Shown here: piece after piece, positions 50,100-62,261 of the stretch | How positions within the stretch are numbered: position 1 is the first letter of the stretch | Layout: each line of letters begins with the position of its first letter | From: Syngnathus acus | Taxonomy: Eukaryota; Chordata; Actinopteri; Syngnathiformes; Syngnathidae | Reading direction: 5' to 3' | DNA length: 64,000 nt | Assembly (NCBI RefSeq): GCF_901709675.1 | Contig: NC_051094.1 | Coordinates: 6,723,001 to 6,787,000 of the forward strand | Notes under the pieces: model-generated | Seen by the model: only the letters and a program-made list of their open reading frames with translations | Database searches by the model: none | What the model was told of the DNA's origin: nothing | Translations under genes and position numbers: made by a program

Positions 50100-53000
50100 T
50101 GGGTGGGTGGAGGAGGGGCAGAGGGAGGTTTACCTCATGGCAGTTGGTGATGAAGAAAAAAAACAAACATTGTTACATTTTAACTTGCCAACAATAAAGC
50201 CCATTAGACACAGTCATTGTTCGATAGTATTCCGTGCAACGTCTTACAGAAGTTCTACATTGCTCATACAAAGATGAGACTGTAAAAATATTGCTATTCA
50301 ATTTCAGGAGTCAGCCCCCCAAAAAAAAAGACCTACACTACAATACATTTTGCAATAGCAGCAATACAGTGGAACCTTGAAAGTCCAACAGAACATGTTT
50401 CAAGTCAATGGTTGACTAGTAGTTTTTTTTAGAAATGTCAAAAAAACAGATTTTCTACTTTTTTCTAGGAAATAATGTCAAGTCAATTTGTTCCCTGCTG
50501 CACTGGAAATGTTCAAGCTAGTCAGTAGTCATTACGCTTTCAACTACAGGCACTCGTACAAATAGCCAGGACCTTTTCTACAATATGCTTAAGTACAGCT
50601 ATCATCACACTTTATCTCTTTGACATCACTACCATGCTTCTTTGGTGGCGTCCCAAAACACAAACACACATACAGCTAAATAAAAAAAAAAAACAGACTT
50701 ATGGATATAGGACTTTGGATTTTCACAAAGCTGAAGAATCTCAAAATTTGGGTGACATATTTTGATGGCTCAAATTCAAAGTTCAGTTTGACTTTGGAGG
50801 CAATTCCACTCCAACATCATACACATAACATAATACAAATAACGAGTAATGTTTATACACAGTACCAAAAAAAGACTTACCTTCAGCTATATGAGCCATT
50901 AGCAGCTGATTCATGTCAGTGTCTTTATCCAAATGTCATGCCTTAAAAAAAAAAAAAAATTAAGTAAAAAAAATAATAAAGCTCCACTGCAGCACTTTTC
51001 CCTTTGACTTTGAAAGAATTTATATACTTGTTGAATCTCAAGATGAGTCTGTGGTAGATGGTCAGTCGTAGCCTTCAATGAGTGGGCGAAGGAAGGAGCT
51101 GGTGACGGGCAAGAGGAAGCGTTATGAGAGTCATCCACAATAGAGGCGTTTACTCAAGAGGTCAGTGTGGCTTAAAATGGGCTCATTTGAGTGTCCGAGG
51201 TTTAAATAGAACACAGATTGAAGAGGAGGGTTAGCGGGGCTGGGCGGGGGGGAAGGAGTGGAGGGGCGGAGGGCGGTAGGAAAGTGGTAGAAACAGATGA
51301 TGGTGTCAGGGTTGCAGACATTTATTGCCACAATCTGGAATAAATCTAAGACTGAGATGATTTCAATTTGAACTCCAGACATTTATGATATTAGTAAGCA
51401 ATCCAGATCACCTCCTGTGTAAAACAAAACAAAAAAAGTGGTTGACATGTCCGTGCACGTCCACTGCAGGCTAACGTTGCTATGAGAGCCAGAACAAACA
51501 AGACACACATCCTCATCACTCTCTTGCACCAAAACAAAAGACACAACTAATCCGCTTCTTGTTTACACACTCCTTTAGGGGAAAGTCATCATAGGATTAA
51601 AATTATAGCTCACAAACTATTGCCGGTCATTTCTTAACATTAAGCATTTTTTGTTCCTATCATGTGGATCTGATCACTTAATGATAAATTGAGAAGTAGT
51701 TCAGAGAATGAATTATTTAATGAATGAAACATGTGACAATGAAACATTTTAAATGGGGATTGCAGATTCACCTTCTGATTGTTTGGTTCTGATCAACTTT
51801 TCATTGGGTGACATGTTTGTCACCCAGTGAACGCCGCCTCTGCTGGTTGCAGTCACCTCAGTTTGTGGTTCAAAATGATCTTTTGCCAACTTCTCATTTG
51901 ACTGTATTTTAAAAAATTTGGCATCCTCTTAAGGCGGCAAACTAGTGAGGCCTAAACGGTCAATTTATACAACTGTACTTAAAGTACCGTAAATTTGGTA
52001 GAAATAAGAATTACTATGTCTTTTCCTACTGTCTTCTACTTGTTAATGGCAAAAAAACAAGGCAAAGAGACATTCTCTCATTCATCTCCATATTAAAATG
52101 AGCCCCATGTTACAACTATGCAACAAAATCAAAGGGTCTTTTTTTAGATGTGCAATCTCTTAGCAATCAAACACCATGGATGAATATTTCAGCATTGATC
52201 TCGGGCAACCGACGAGAACATGCATAGAGAATACCGGCCTTTTGTGCGTGTAAATATAAAGAACTGAAAGAACGAGGTAAACACATGAGCACTGACGGGA
52301 AATGAGATGTTCTTAAGAATTGACGCTATTCATTTGTGTTACTGGTGGAAGCAGCTAAAAAAAAAAGGTGGATTCACATTTGCAATAATGGTTTCAAATA
52401 GCACTCCACACCCCCAGTGCATGCAGATGAGCCGTATTCTCCACATTGGCCAGTGCTTCATCGCTCCTAAACAACAGGTTGCTTGGCAAGGGTGTTTGTC
52501 TTTATGTCAGGCTGAGGACCGAGCGCCCACCATTAGAGAGTGTGTCAAGAAAAAGAGCACACAGCGCCATGTTTGCCGTTGTGCAACGCTGCATTTAACC
52601 TGAGCGATTTTATGTTAAATACGACAGGTGGGTGGATTAGTGCACACAAAGAACGCATTAGGAGAGACGTTAAATGAGCATACTTGAAGGAGCTACAAGT
52701 GCAGCTGTGTACTGTTTATCTATTGGAGTAGTCTTGATGCAAACTTAAGCTTTTACTATATTGATGGACATGGGCGGAATAAAAAAATATATATTTTGGT
52801 GAGGACTGATCAAAAACTATTTGGCCACTTAGAGGAGGAGGTAATGATGAACTATATCAAAATATTAAATCAATTAAAATGGGGTCAAGTAGAGCATATG
52901 CATCTGCTAAAACTGAACAATCCTGCAACAGACTTTATTTGGTCAATCATCTATTAACTTAATCCCATTTGCTGACAGCCATGTCACTCACCTTTTAAAG

Positions 53001-54790
53001 CCACACACACTCATTGTCACGGAATGAGTGAGTGGCAACCCCCAGGTGGATAACAATAATATCTGCATCTCATGTGCACATTTTGTTGTTCCACTTCTAT
53101 GATTTACTTTTGTAAAATTTTGAAATCAAATTGGGGATTGTGGAGCACCCACCAGATTACATGGAACTTTATTATAAAGGATTCTGCAATCCAGGGTGTT
53201 CCAGAAGTCTTGGGCACAATAATTTATCAAAATATTTCATGTCAAAATGTGCTCTAGACTTGTGGAACATCTTTAGACCACTTGTGACGGCAAACAAATA
53301 GTGCGCCCTTGCCCTTCATTAGCCAAGAAGCTGAGTATGAGTCCATTCACGAGGTGATTTGTCTGAGAGTCCCGGAGGGAGTTTGCACGTTGCTGCTGAA
53401 CACACTGCTAGCATCAGCAGCCTCTTCACACACTTGAACAGTGGGAAGCACAAGAGCCCATCCACCACAGCTGTGGATCAAAAATGAGTCACAGTTTCCA
53501 TTTTAGGCACACGGTTCCATTTGAATCATTTTGGTTTTACTTTTCCTGCCTCAATTGGATTTGTCTGTCTTTCGCCCGTGTACGTTTTCACTCATTCTGA
53601 CAATTTCACACCACAGGCATGCATCTGGGCGCAAAGGAAACACACACACATTCAGACGCTGTATAAGTGCACTTGAGTAAATATAGACACAAAAGTGCTC
53701 TTGCAAACACACACATGCAGCAGGTTCTCTTCACACAAAGCTCCCCGTTGTGTTAATTGAGATGCACGGTTGACAAGGATTGAGAGCTCAGCAGTGCAAC
53801 AATGGAGAGTATACAGAGGGGCAAGCCCCTTTGTGGAATCCATGATACAAATATGACACATTGTCAAACTGAATTTGAGTTTGAATTTGAGTGGCAAGTG
53901 TATAAAATTCCAGCATGGTAAACTTAAATTTATATAATTGGCATCAAAAATACATTTATGGACATATAAAGCCATCTCTGATTAAAATTTGCTGTTGACC
54001 AGAATTATTGCTCAATCTAAAGTGTTGAAAATGGCTTGCTTTGTTTGATGATGCAATGTTAATAATAATAATGGAACAAACTTAGGGGTCACCTGAAAAG
54101 CAATGATTTTGTAGGTACAAGGATTGCATCCAACACCAGCAATATGTTAGTGGTTGCAGCTGCTTCACTGACGTCCAAGTAATTTCCCCGATAGAGCTGT
54201 AAAAAAACAAAAACGTGACTATCAAAATCTGTGATGAGGAACCGACTGCGACTAAAGTGACTTTTGTTTTGTTTTAGAGCTTACGCAGTATCCCATTGTA
54301 TTATAAAGGTGTTGCAGGTGGAAGACATCATGCACAATTGTGCATAATCAACTAATGCAAACTTAAAAGGTAGTTTTTTATGCATGTTTTTCAAATATTT
54401 TCCGTGTTTCGTTTCTAAAAAATATAAAGAAAACGGTTATGAAGTAGACTGCAGCCCATCGGGAGGCAACAGGTGCCGGAGACAAACTCTGCTAGCTAGT
54501 AAATCAGTTATCCTCAATTAGATTAGTAGAGTGTGCGTGTGCCAGGCGATGACAAGATCGCAGATCTGGACAGCAACAAAACTCGGTTCATAAATGTCTG
54601 GGCAATTAAACATTCACCTAAAAAAATAATTGATTCACACGGTGTGAAAACACAATCGTAAAAGTGCATCACTTTGATTTTGCGTCCACTGAGTCAATTG
54701 TTAGCACCTACTTGCAGTGGTCGTTCCCCGTGATCCACCCTGCTTCTATTAAAAACACAAACTAGATTACGATCTTGGTGGATACACAAA
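50100..54790 (-). other. Presumed nim1k 5' intron
   Basis: This stretch separates the first coding exon of nim1k from its likely untranslated first exon. I see no nested gene. Open frames are short and lack domains. It holds homopolymer runs and a GC-richer patch around 51,190-51,290 (cgggg and ggggcgg words). Confidence 0.45.
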
Positions 54791-54800
54791 CAGCGGTTAC

Positions 54801-55025
54801 CTTAATGTATTTGATGGGGAAAGCTCCACCGAATCCCTCGCAAGATCATCTTGCCAGACGGATGGTGACATTGACCGCTGCAGCTGCTACCCGGGTTGAT
54901 TCTGTTGTCAAGGGGAAATTGTTTTGAGTGACTGCCGAGTGAGCCAATCAGAGGAAGCTCCTGGATTGTGACGTTCGGTCATTAGCCAATGAAGAGGTGG
55001 GCGTTACCACGGGGGGGCGGTCTGG
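54801..55025 (-). promoter_or_regulatory. Candidate nim1k promoter and untranslated exon 1
   Basis: On the minus strand attaag|gtaacc at 54,801/54,800 is a good splice donor. Upstream of it is a locally GC/CpG-richer block with two CCAAT boxes on the plus strand (54,944-54,948 and 54,986-54,990) and a tgacg word. The position, just upstream of nim1k and downstream of the znf131 polyadenylation signal, fits the nim1k promoter. The transcript itself is not proven. Confidence 0.45.
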
Positions 55026-55442
55026 CCGATGTAGTGAGCTAAAAACCACCCTAACCTTAGTTAAAATCTCATAGTGCAGAAAACAGCTTTTGAGTACATC
55101 AACTTCAAGTTTCTTTGTGCCTCACAACTAATTATTATTATGCACTACCTACCTGGGAAACGTTACTTCCAGCCCATTAAAAATGACAAAAACAAGGTCC
55201 ACATCACTTTTGGGAGGCCAATAACATCTCCGTCATCAACACACATCACCACATTAAGTAGAGCAGTATACAAGATATAATACAATAAAGCGATTACAAA
55301 TCCCACTCATTCATGTGCCATGGAGATAATCATGTATGCCGCTGGAAATTCTCTAATTTCACAAATTTTCATTTCTGTCATGTTTATGCCAATACGGTGG
55401 GAACCTGCTGAGATAAATAATGATACAATTCCATACAAATAG

Positions 55443-55448
55443 TTTATT
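55443..55448 (-). terminator. Polyadenylation signal of znf131
   Basis: TTTATT on the plus strand is AATAAA on the minus strand, about 340 bases after the znf131 stop codon. Confidence 0.5.
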
Positions 55449-55784
55449 ACTGTTATTTTTCTACAAAATAAAAAAAAAAGTTAGCTTGAGCAAAACCATA
55501 ACATGACCACTGAGGAATAAAAGCTGCCTGGAAAGCGGACTTTAAACCGATGATGATGACCAAAATCAATTTGGCAGGTGAGCTGGCCGAAAAACACCAA
55601 AATGAAAAAAAAAAAATTAATCACTCAGAGCCCAACTTGCCATAGATAGAATGTCAACTTTTCAATAAATACACGATTGCAAATGTATATCTTTGTCCAT
55701 GTGTCAGAGTTCGGGAAGTTAGAACATGATGACAAAACACAGGAACTTTGTGTTCAATATCCATGCAGTTTTTGGCCCGTATTT

Positions 55785-58446
55785 TCATACGATCACCGTT
55801 TGTATCGTTTCCTCCATGTTCACCATCTCTTCCTCCAACTCCACTTCCACCTGAGGGTGGGCCACCTGCTCCTCGTTCATGTCGCCGGAGGACATGCGCA
55901 CCATCTGGAACTGCACGCCGGCCTGCTTCAGTCTCTCCACATCCTCCTCGCACATCTCGGCCACGCCTCCGTCCTCCACCACGACCGTGGCCGACTCCTC
56001 CATTTCCATCACCTCGATTGGGTTCACTGTGATGTTCTGCACCTGGATGCCGTCTTCCAGCAGCACTGTTTCCGTGGCCTCGATGGTTTGCGTGGTGATG
56101 GTGAGCGCCGCAGTTGCTGCGGCGTCACTGACGGCCAGTTCTTCGATTGACTTGTCATCCTCTATGGAGTGAATGTCTTTCAGGTGCACCTTTAGTTCCT
56201 GGGGGTCAGTGAACCACAAGTCGCACATGGTGCAGTGGTTGGGCTTGTCTCCTGTGTGGCTCACGAGATGGTCTTTGAACTGGTCCCAGCTGTTGAAGAC
56301 ACTGCTGCATACCTAAAGAACGAAAAAAAACATCTTAAGCTCTGGACATACACCCTGATAATATGGCCGATTGTTATTGATAACTTGGGACAACACTACC
56401 CGGTCAAACTTTGTTTCCATTTCAAGCTATGTCTCTTCTGCAAGGGCACTGGGGTCGCGCAATCTTTACATTTCATTGGAAAAGAAGGGTGGCTTGAATC
56501 TTGTGCGTTAGCTCGTACCTGGCATTCATAGAGTTTCTTGCGTCCTTTCTTGGCTCCATTCCCATTCTGACAGGCCGCCATATGGCACTTCAGTGTGCTG
56601 TTCCTGGCAAATCGCTCATGACAGTCAGGACATTCGTATGGTTTTTCACCTACAGGTTACACGAAGAAAGGCAAACATGATCAATGTAAACATGATTTCC
56701 TTGTTTTGAAACATCAAAAGATAGACAAACCATTTCGATCTTACCAGTATGCTTTCGCAAGTGCTCCTTAAAATGACCGAAATGGTCGAATTGCTTCTCA
56801 CAGTACTCGCAAACGTGAACTCTCTTTGGGGCTTTCTGGTTTTGGTTCTGTTCTTCTGCATCGAAATGGAAGGAGTTCAAGTGCTGATTCAAGGCTCCCT
56901 CCCGCGTGTACGCTTTGCCGCAGTGGCTGCACACATGTGGCTTCTTCACCAGACTGTGCTGCATTTTCATGTGCTGCTTGAGTTGGAAGTACATCTTGAA
57001 GGTTTGGTCGCACTTGCTACAGCAGAATGTGTTGTCTTCTTGAGAAATCTGGACCTCCACCACCGCCACATTCTCCAGCACCTTGGAAGCAGTCACCGTT
57101 TCTTCCTGATACAGGACTTCCTGTACAAACACAGCGGCGAACATATTAATGAACTCAGATGTCAAAATAGACAAGACAAACCAGCATGAAGCTCAATTCA
57201 CCTCCTCTATGGCTCCCTTCTTGATGACCCCAAGTGAAGGTTGCCCCTGCTGATACTTGCTGGTGATGTCAGCCAGCAGAGCCAAGGCGGAGTCATTTGA
57301 TTGGACGTTCTTTGTGACATCCTCCACCACCTCCTCCAGCCCGGACTCCTCCACCTCTATCGCAGTGTCCCCTATCATCTGTATCTCCACCTGGGAGAAC
57401 AAATCCAGACCATCAGTTCAGCGTTTTAGAAGATTTCTCCCAAAAAGCAATATTAATGGTTACGAACCGGTTCCCCTTCCACCGTGGGTAGGGCTTCTGT
57501 GATGACACAAGACGTCTCAGCAATCTTCCTCTTTTTATTGTTGCTTTTTGGCATCGCTGAAGTCGAGTCATTTATCCTGCGAGAAGACATGCTTGTTCCA
57601 TTTCGTGTACTCAACCACAACACTTTTACCAGGGTGGTTCCAAAACATGACATCGTTGCATATATTGATAACGACCAGTTCTCACTTAGATCGCCAATTT
57701 TGATAAGATATGCAAAGCTAAACTAAAGTTTGGTTAAAACGTTCATGTAAAATGTCATGCGCAAATAAGGTGATTGTGTTGACGTCAAACAAAAAGCCTT
57801 TCAAACAAAGTTATTTTTTTTTTAAAAAAGTCTCACTTGTTGGTGAGTGCCTTGATGGCTTCCTGCATCTGGAGGTATTCAGCAGCCTTCCACACATCAA
57901 AGGCTTCCTCTTTACCCGCAACAGCTAACGTGGCTGTGTACGTGAACTCCATCAGGTGCCGGAAAGCCATGTTACTCACTCCTGTAGAGAACAACCATGC
58001 AGTAGTAGTGGTGGTTAAGGTTTAGGAATATAACTTTTCAAAGCTTGTCATACCTTAACAAGCCTATTTCCTCAAATGACCATTTCACACTTTGCTACAA
58101 ACAAATTACAGGTATATTAGCCAATGAGTTACCAGAAAGTGTACCTTCAATCTCCACCAGGGGTTCTTGGGTAAAATCTTGGAAAAAATTGTGAAAAAAC
58201 TGACTGCATGCTGCTAACACTGCCTTATGTGCTCGGAACTGGTGTCCTGCGAAAGGAAACGTAGATTTGAATTGGTTTAACAGCTAAAAAATGAAAAAAG
58301 GTGCAATTCCAGTCCTAGATCCACCTACCGTCTACAATCAAAGTGATATCTGTGAACTGGTTCAACTGTCGCTGTTCATTCAATTTGTCCATCATGACTT
58401 TATAGTGAGCGGGGAACTCACTGCCTTCTATGACTTCAGCTGCCAT
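55785..58446 (-). CDS. znf131: ZNF131, BTB/POZ C2H2 zinc-finger transcription factor
   Basis: ZNF131 is a nuclear DNA-binding regulator. Eight coding exons are read: 58,446-58,329, 58,246-58,145, 57,981-57,837, 57,576-57,468, 57,390-57,202, 57,120-56,745, 56,649-56,519 and 56,312-55,785. All have GT-AG junctions, and the product is 565 residues. In order: a BTB domain (about 25-125) with FTDITLIVDG, FRAHKAVLAACS and EFTYTATL; the basic patch KKRKIAETS; SALALLADITSKYQQG; and six zinc fingers from about residue 253 to 437, including HVCEYCEKQFDHFGHFKEH, a C2HC-type fourth finger (YECPDCHERFARNSTLKCH) and the linker GAKKGRKKLYECQVC. The C-terminus is long, acidic and Glu/Val-rich. These blocks match mammalian ZNF131 closely. 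The 5' UTR exon is at about 59,636-59,700. A hAT MITE lies in intron 1. Confidence 0.95.
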
Positions 58447-58552
58447 TATTCAGGGCTTTTCCTAAAATGCAACAAGAAAAACAAAAGACATCGTATATGG
58501 GGGAGGGGGAGAATAACATGCATTTGAATCTACATGAACATGATTTTAACCT

Positions 58553-58585
58553 ACAGTAATGTGCAAAAGTCTCGGGACCACTACT
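58553..58585. repeat. Possible Tc1-like terminal remnant
   Basis: The words gtgcaaaagtctcgggacca resemble ends of Tc1-like elements common in fish. No second end is found; it sits just upstream of the hAT element. Confidence 0.25.
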
Positions 58586-58648
58586 AGTCTTGATGATCAA
58601 TATATAGTTTTAAATGCTTGTATGTATCCACAATTAGGGTTCTCGAGT

Positions 58649-59032
58649 GTCTACAGCAGTGGTTCTTAACCTGGGTTCGGTCGAACCCTGGGGGTTCGGT
58701 GAGTCGGTTTCAGGGGTTCGGCAGAGCCTCCACTGCAGAGGTCCGAACACACCTGATTTATATATCCGCATATCTGAACTGGTCTCGCAAAGGCAAAAGC
58801 AGAAGTCACACTGATTTGCTGGTATGTCATTTGTTGTGAATTCATGCATTGTGTTGGTGTTATTCTTTGAACAAGGTGATGTTTATGCACGGCTCATTTT
58901 GTGCACCAGTAAAAACATCTGTCTTGAAAAAACAAACAAAAAAAAATTCACTAAAGAGGGGTTCGGTGAATGCGCATATGAAACTGGTGGGGTTCGGTAC
59001 CTCCAACAAGGTTAAGAACCACTGGTCTACAG
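58649..59032. mobile_element. Non-autonomous hAT transposon (MITE) with intact 8-bp target duplication
   Basis: The element spans 58,657-59,024 (368 bases). It starts cagtggttcttaacct and ends aggttaagaaccactg, a perfect terminal inverted repeat of about 15-16 bases of the CAG...CTG hAT type. The 8-base sequence gtctacag directly flanks both ends (58,649-58,656 and 59,025-59,032), as expected for hAT integration. Internally the word ggggttcgg recurs several times, and there is no transposase frame. It lies in the first intron of znf131. Confidence 0.92.
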
Positions 59033-59039
59033 CAAGTCA

Positions 59040-59630
59040 TCTACAAGTTTTAATTAATTGGCCCCTCCCAAAAAACAAGATTAAGTGAAAGGCAGTGCAC
59101 ATGGGAGATGTCCAAATGAGGTTCCTGAATGACTGGTCGTAAAGTAGGAAACTTGCTGATTAATCACTGACTAAATCCAACGGACTAAGTTTAAATCCAG
59201 ACTATCTAATACATGTGCACCTTGACTATTAAGGCAACAAGAGGTGGCCCAAATGAGGTGTATAATGTGACATATTTAATGTCACCAAGCTAACAATACT
59301 GCTAGTTTACTTCCATGTTAGCACGCCCCACATCAAAACAACAAACTCGATACAGGAGACCTGGTCACTAAAAAAAAAAAAAAATTTGACTAACCTGAAA
59401 AAATGACAATGTAATCATCCCTGTGACAAAAAGGGTTCCAAATAAACATTGAGCAGCAGCTGAGCGCTGCCGATAACATTGACGACGGGCCCCTTAGCAT
59501 GCTCGCCATTTCGCGTTTGACAATCAACATTACGTCATCAAACCGCGCATTAAAATGCACTTTTTCCCGGACACATTTTCCAATTCTGACCGCTACACGT
59601 TACAGCACACGACGAAAAGTGGAGTTAAGC
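59040..59630 (-). other. znf131 intron 1, promoter-proximal part
   Basis: No exon is seen. A CRE-like TTACGTCAT lies at 59,530-59,538, about 100 bases downstream of the exon 1 donor. An A-run lies at about 59,371-59,385. Confidence 0.4.
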
Positions 59631-59634
59631 ATAC

Positions 59635-59830
59635 CTCGAGGTCGTTTATGACTCTTTGGAGAGTTCTTTGTCGGTGAGCATTCCTTCGACGTATAGAGCG
59701 TTGGTGGTGCTTGACTAGCTTGCTCCGAAAAGGGCGGTCGTTGGACGCAAAGGCCTCAGATGCCCAGAATCCTTTGCGTCCTTAACCGACCCCTCGTTGC
59801 TTGGCGACCGCCTCGTGTCCTTCATGGAGA
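59635..59830 (-). promoter_or_regulatory. znf131 untranslated exon 1 and TATA-less promoter
   Basis: On the minus strand cctcgag|gtatgc at 59,635/59,634 is a clear donor, which can join the acceptor cattttag upstream of the znf131 start codon. The exon probably extends to about 59,700. The flank to about 59,830 is CpG-richer, with several gcg words and no TATA box, as for a housekeeping promoter. The exact start site is not visible. Confidence 0.5.
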
Positions 59831-60133
59831 TTAATGCAAAGGCCCTACTCAAGTTTATAACCCTCTCATTCGTGTTTATTTTTCTTGAACGATCAAATGT
59901 TGTTGTCATTAGTGTGAAATATCAAGTCATGTCTTTTTTTCTTTCCTTTATTAAGCTTTACTATGACAGTCTGTCTTAGCTAGCAGAGATGTTTCAAATT
60001 CTTCAAATAAAACGCTATATTTCTCCATGGCCTGTAGTCACTCCATAAAATACAAAATTGCATCAGTCATTTGCTCCAGTGAAGTGCAAAAAGCATTGAA
60101 ATCATAGAGAAAATTAGATAAACTATAGCTGAC

Positions 60134-60160
60134 CATTATTATTATTATTATTATTATTAT
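60134..60160 (+). repeat. ATT trinucleotide microsatellite
   Basis: About nine consecutive ATT/TTA units. Confidence 0.9.
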
Positions 60161-60915
60161 CACATTAGCTGCAGCCTATAGAAACTTATTATTGCAATAA
60201 TAATGATATCCATGGATATCCTCTGATTGTATAACAATTACACTAAACTAGGTAAAAAGTTTTAAAAGTGACCAAATACATGGCGGATTAAAGAAAGGCT
60301 AAGAACAGGACATCAGGTGACACTGGACAACTAGGTAAAACTGGAACAGTCTGAAAAGAACAATTTTAAAGCCAAACTCCAGTATGTACCATTTTGAGGT
60401 CATAACAATAAACCATGATAATACCCCTTTGAACCTCAGAAGGTCATAGCACAAGTCATAAAGGCCCAGCCGTGCAATCTTGACAAGCATTTTGTAATTT
60501 AAACTAAACCGGGGCGCTTGTTAGGTCGACGTGTGCTGTGTGGTGCCAGCCTTTGTCAATGAGTTACATTGAGTTTCAGGAATCATCCACTTCGGGCAGG
60601 TCACCCTGGATCACATCTGCTTTACAATCAAATGACAACTCTGATTGTCTTTGCATGCATGTAAAATTATGCAATAGAAAGTTTTACCTCTAGTTCATCT
60701 TCTAATCAGTTATAGGTCCACCTGTGTGATGTTATGCAAGACTCTCATAAAATCTCATGATGACTTCAAGAACAAATTCATTTCCTTTAAGTCCACCACT
60801 GTAGATAGAAAACCCTGCATATTGTGTACATGCAGCCATCAAGATTCAGAAATGTTGATTTTCACTTGCTGTTGTGTTAGTCTTTATTGCCTTTTCTGCA
60901 AAAAAATCCATTTCG

Positions 60916-60934
60916 GGTCAAATGACCTTTGACC
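60916..60934 (-). promoter_or_regulatory. Nuclear-receptor DR1 site upstream of selenop
   Basis: The plus strand reads GGTCAAATGACCTTTGACC. On the minus strand GGTCAAAGGTCA (60,923-60,934) is a DR1 (two AGGTCA-type half-sites spaced by one), the form bound by HNF4A and PPAR/RXR. A third half-site (ggtca, 60,916-60,920) makes an inverted repeat with it. Mammalian SELENOP is a liver gene controlled by HNF4A with PGC-1alpha and FoxO1. This element lies about 690 bases upstream of the predicted start. Confidence 0.45.
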
Positions 60935-61533
60935 ATCCTCTGTCTCCCATAAATTCATTACCGCATGCACTCAACTGTCAGCTCAGACTTTGAGCCTTTT
61001 TATATGTGCCTGTTCGTGACAGTTAAAAAGTCGTTCACAGCTGAAACCAGAAAACACATTGATGCAACCTTTTAGAGGCACCCAAAACTTGCTTTGTGCT
61101 CCCTATCTTAACTTTTAATATCACTTTCAATAGAAATACATATTTTCTTCAACTTACTGCACATGTTGAATAGTTCAATCTGCCTGTCTTTATATGGACT
61201 TTGCACAAAATTGTTGGCCACCAACCAGAGATCCGCCCTCTGTTCCTTTCCAACTCTCCTCTCTCCAAAAGTGTTGCACAACTTGTTTTTAACTTTCTTC
61301 ATGCGAATAAAAAAAGGAAATAATTAAAGGATTCCTTTGAAAACTGCAAAGCAAATGCATGCCCCAATACATTCTTGTCTTTAAAACATTTATCAATCTG
61401 ACAGATATCACCAATCATTTCCAACCTGATGAAATGTTCACAATTAAACGGATGTGACTTTATTAGGCAAGCAAAAAAAAAATGCCGCCATCAGCAAAAT
61501 TAAGAAGAAGAAAAAAGAGGAAAAAGATCAGGT

Positions 61534-61542
61534 TGACCTTTG
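61534..61542 (-). promoter_or_regulatory. HNF4-type half-site just upstream of the selenop TATA box
   Basis: TGACCTTTG is CAAAGGTCA on the minus strand, an HNF4/COUP-type core. With the flanking tgttct it forms an imperfect DR1. It lies about 33 bases upstream of the TATA box, a strong position for a liver-specific site. Confidence 0.5.
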
Positions 61543-61574
61543 TTCTGCTTTCAGGCAGACAAAAACAAGCAGAG

Positions 61575-61581
61575 TATAAAA
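61575..61581 (+). promoter_or_regulatory. TATA box of selenop
   Basis: TATAAAA in the context gagtataaaaggag predicts a transcription start near 61,605. The following untranslated exon ends at 61,670 with the donor aaaaaag|gtatca. Confidence 0.8.
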
Positions 61582-61604
61582 GGAGAGGCAGCAGCTGAGG
61601 GGCA

Positions 61605-61670
61605 CACTTGTTTTTGCACAAGGGCTGCTGCAACTCAACGCCGTGCAGGGGCAAGCTTTCGACAAAAAAG
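61605..61670 (+). other. Untranslated exon 1 of selenop
   Basis: The start is set by TATA spacing and the end by the donor gtatca at 61,671. It joins the acceptor ttctccttcag before 62,230, and exon 2 carries 32 bases of leader before the ATG at 62,262. The approximate start could shift by several bases. Confidence 0.6.
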
Positions 61671-62261
61671 GTATCAGACTCGTTTGAAATTATATTTATA
61701 AATATCCACAGCCTGATTATTACTGATTGTGCCTGATTTGTGTTCATTACTTCCATAGAAATTTCACAGGAACAGATTGTGTGACGGACTTGTCCTGTTT
61801 ACTTTACAAATGAGTAAACTAACAATGTAGAAGTGGCTCAAACAAATTATTTACGATTCAGTTACTGATTTGGTCTGTAACACGTGACAGAAAAAAATGC
61901 AAACATGCTGATCATTGCTTTCCAAAGTAAAAGGAAATGCTTGAACTTGTTTCAACACAGACGGGCAGTCTACAGAAATCACAGAAGAATCTGAAATTCA
62001 CAAGTTTTACTTTTTAAACTAAGAAAGGTATCCCTGATAATCAATCAATTGTCCATTAGTCGATAAATCATTGTACCTCTAGTTTCGACCAAATATTTGT
62101 CATTTATTCGGGGGGGGGGCACCATAATTTGTGCCCCATGCAATAAACATTTTTTCAATAAACATCCTTTGCTGATGGACACCTTTGCACAAGAGATATT
62201 TTATTTCTGATGTTGTCTTTCTCCTTCAGCAGATAAGGAGAGACAAGGAGGAGCAGGAGGC

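Larger units (their letters stand above)
59835..61530. other. Intergenic DNA between the divergent znf131 and selenop promoters
   Basis: No coding exon is seen. It contains an ATT microsatellite (60,134-60,160) and a nuclear-receptor DR1 element (60,916-60,934) listed separately. Confidence 0.5.

Noticed and set aside
55654-56172. Several open frames antisense to or in other frames of the last znf131 exon
   Set aside because: Shadows of the acidic znf131 C-terminus; the zinc-finger frame on the minus strand accounts for the sequence.
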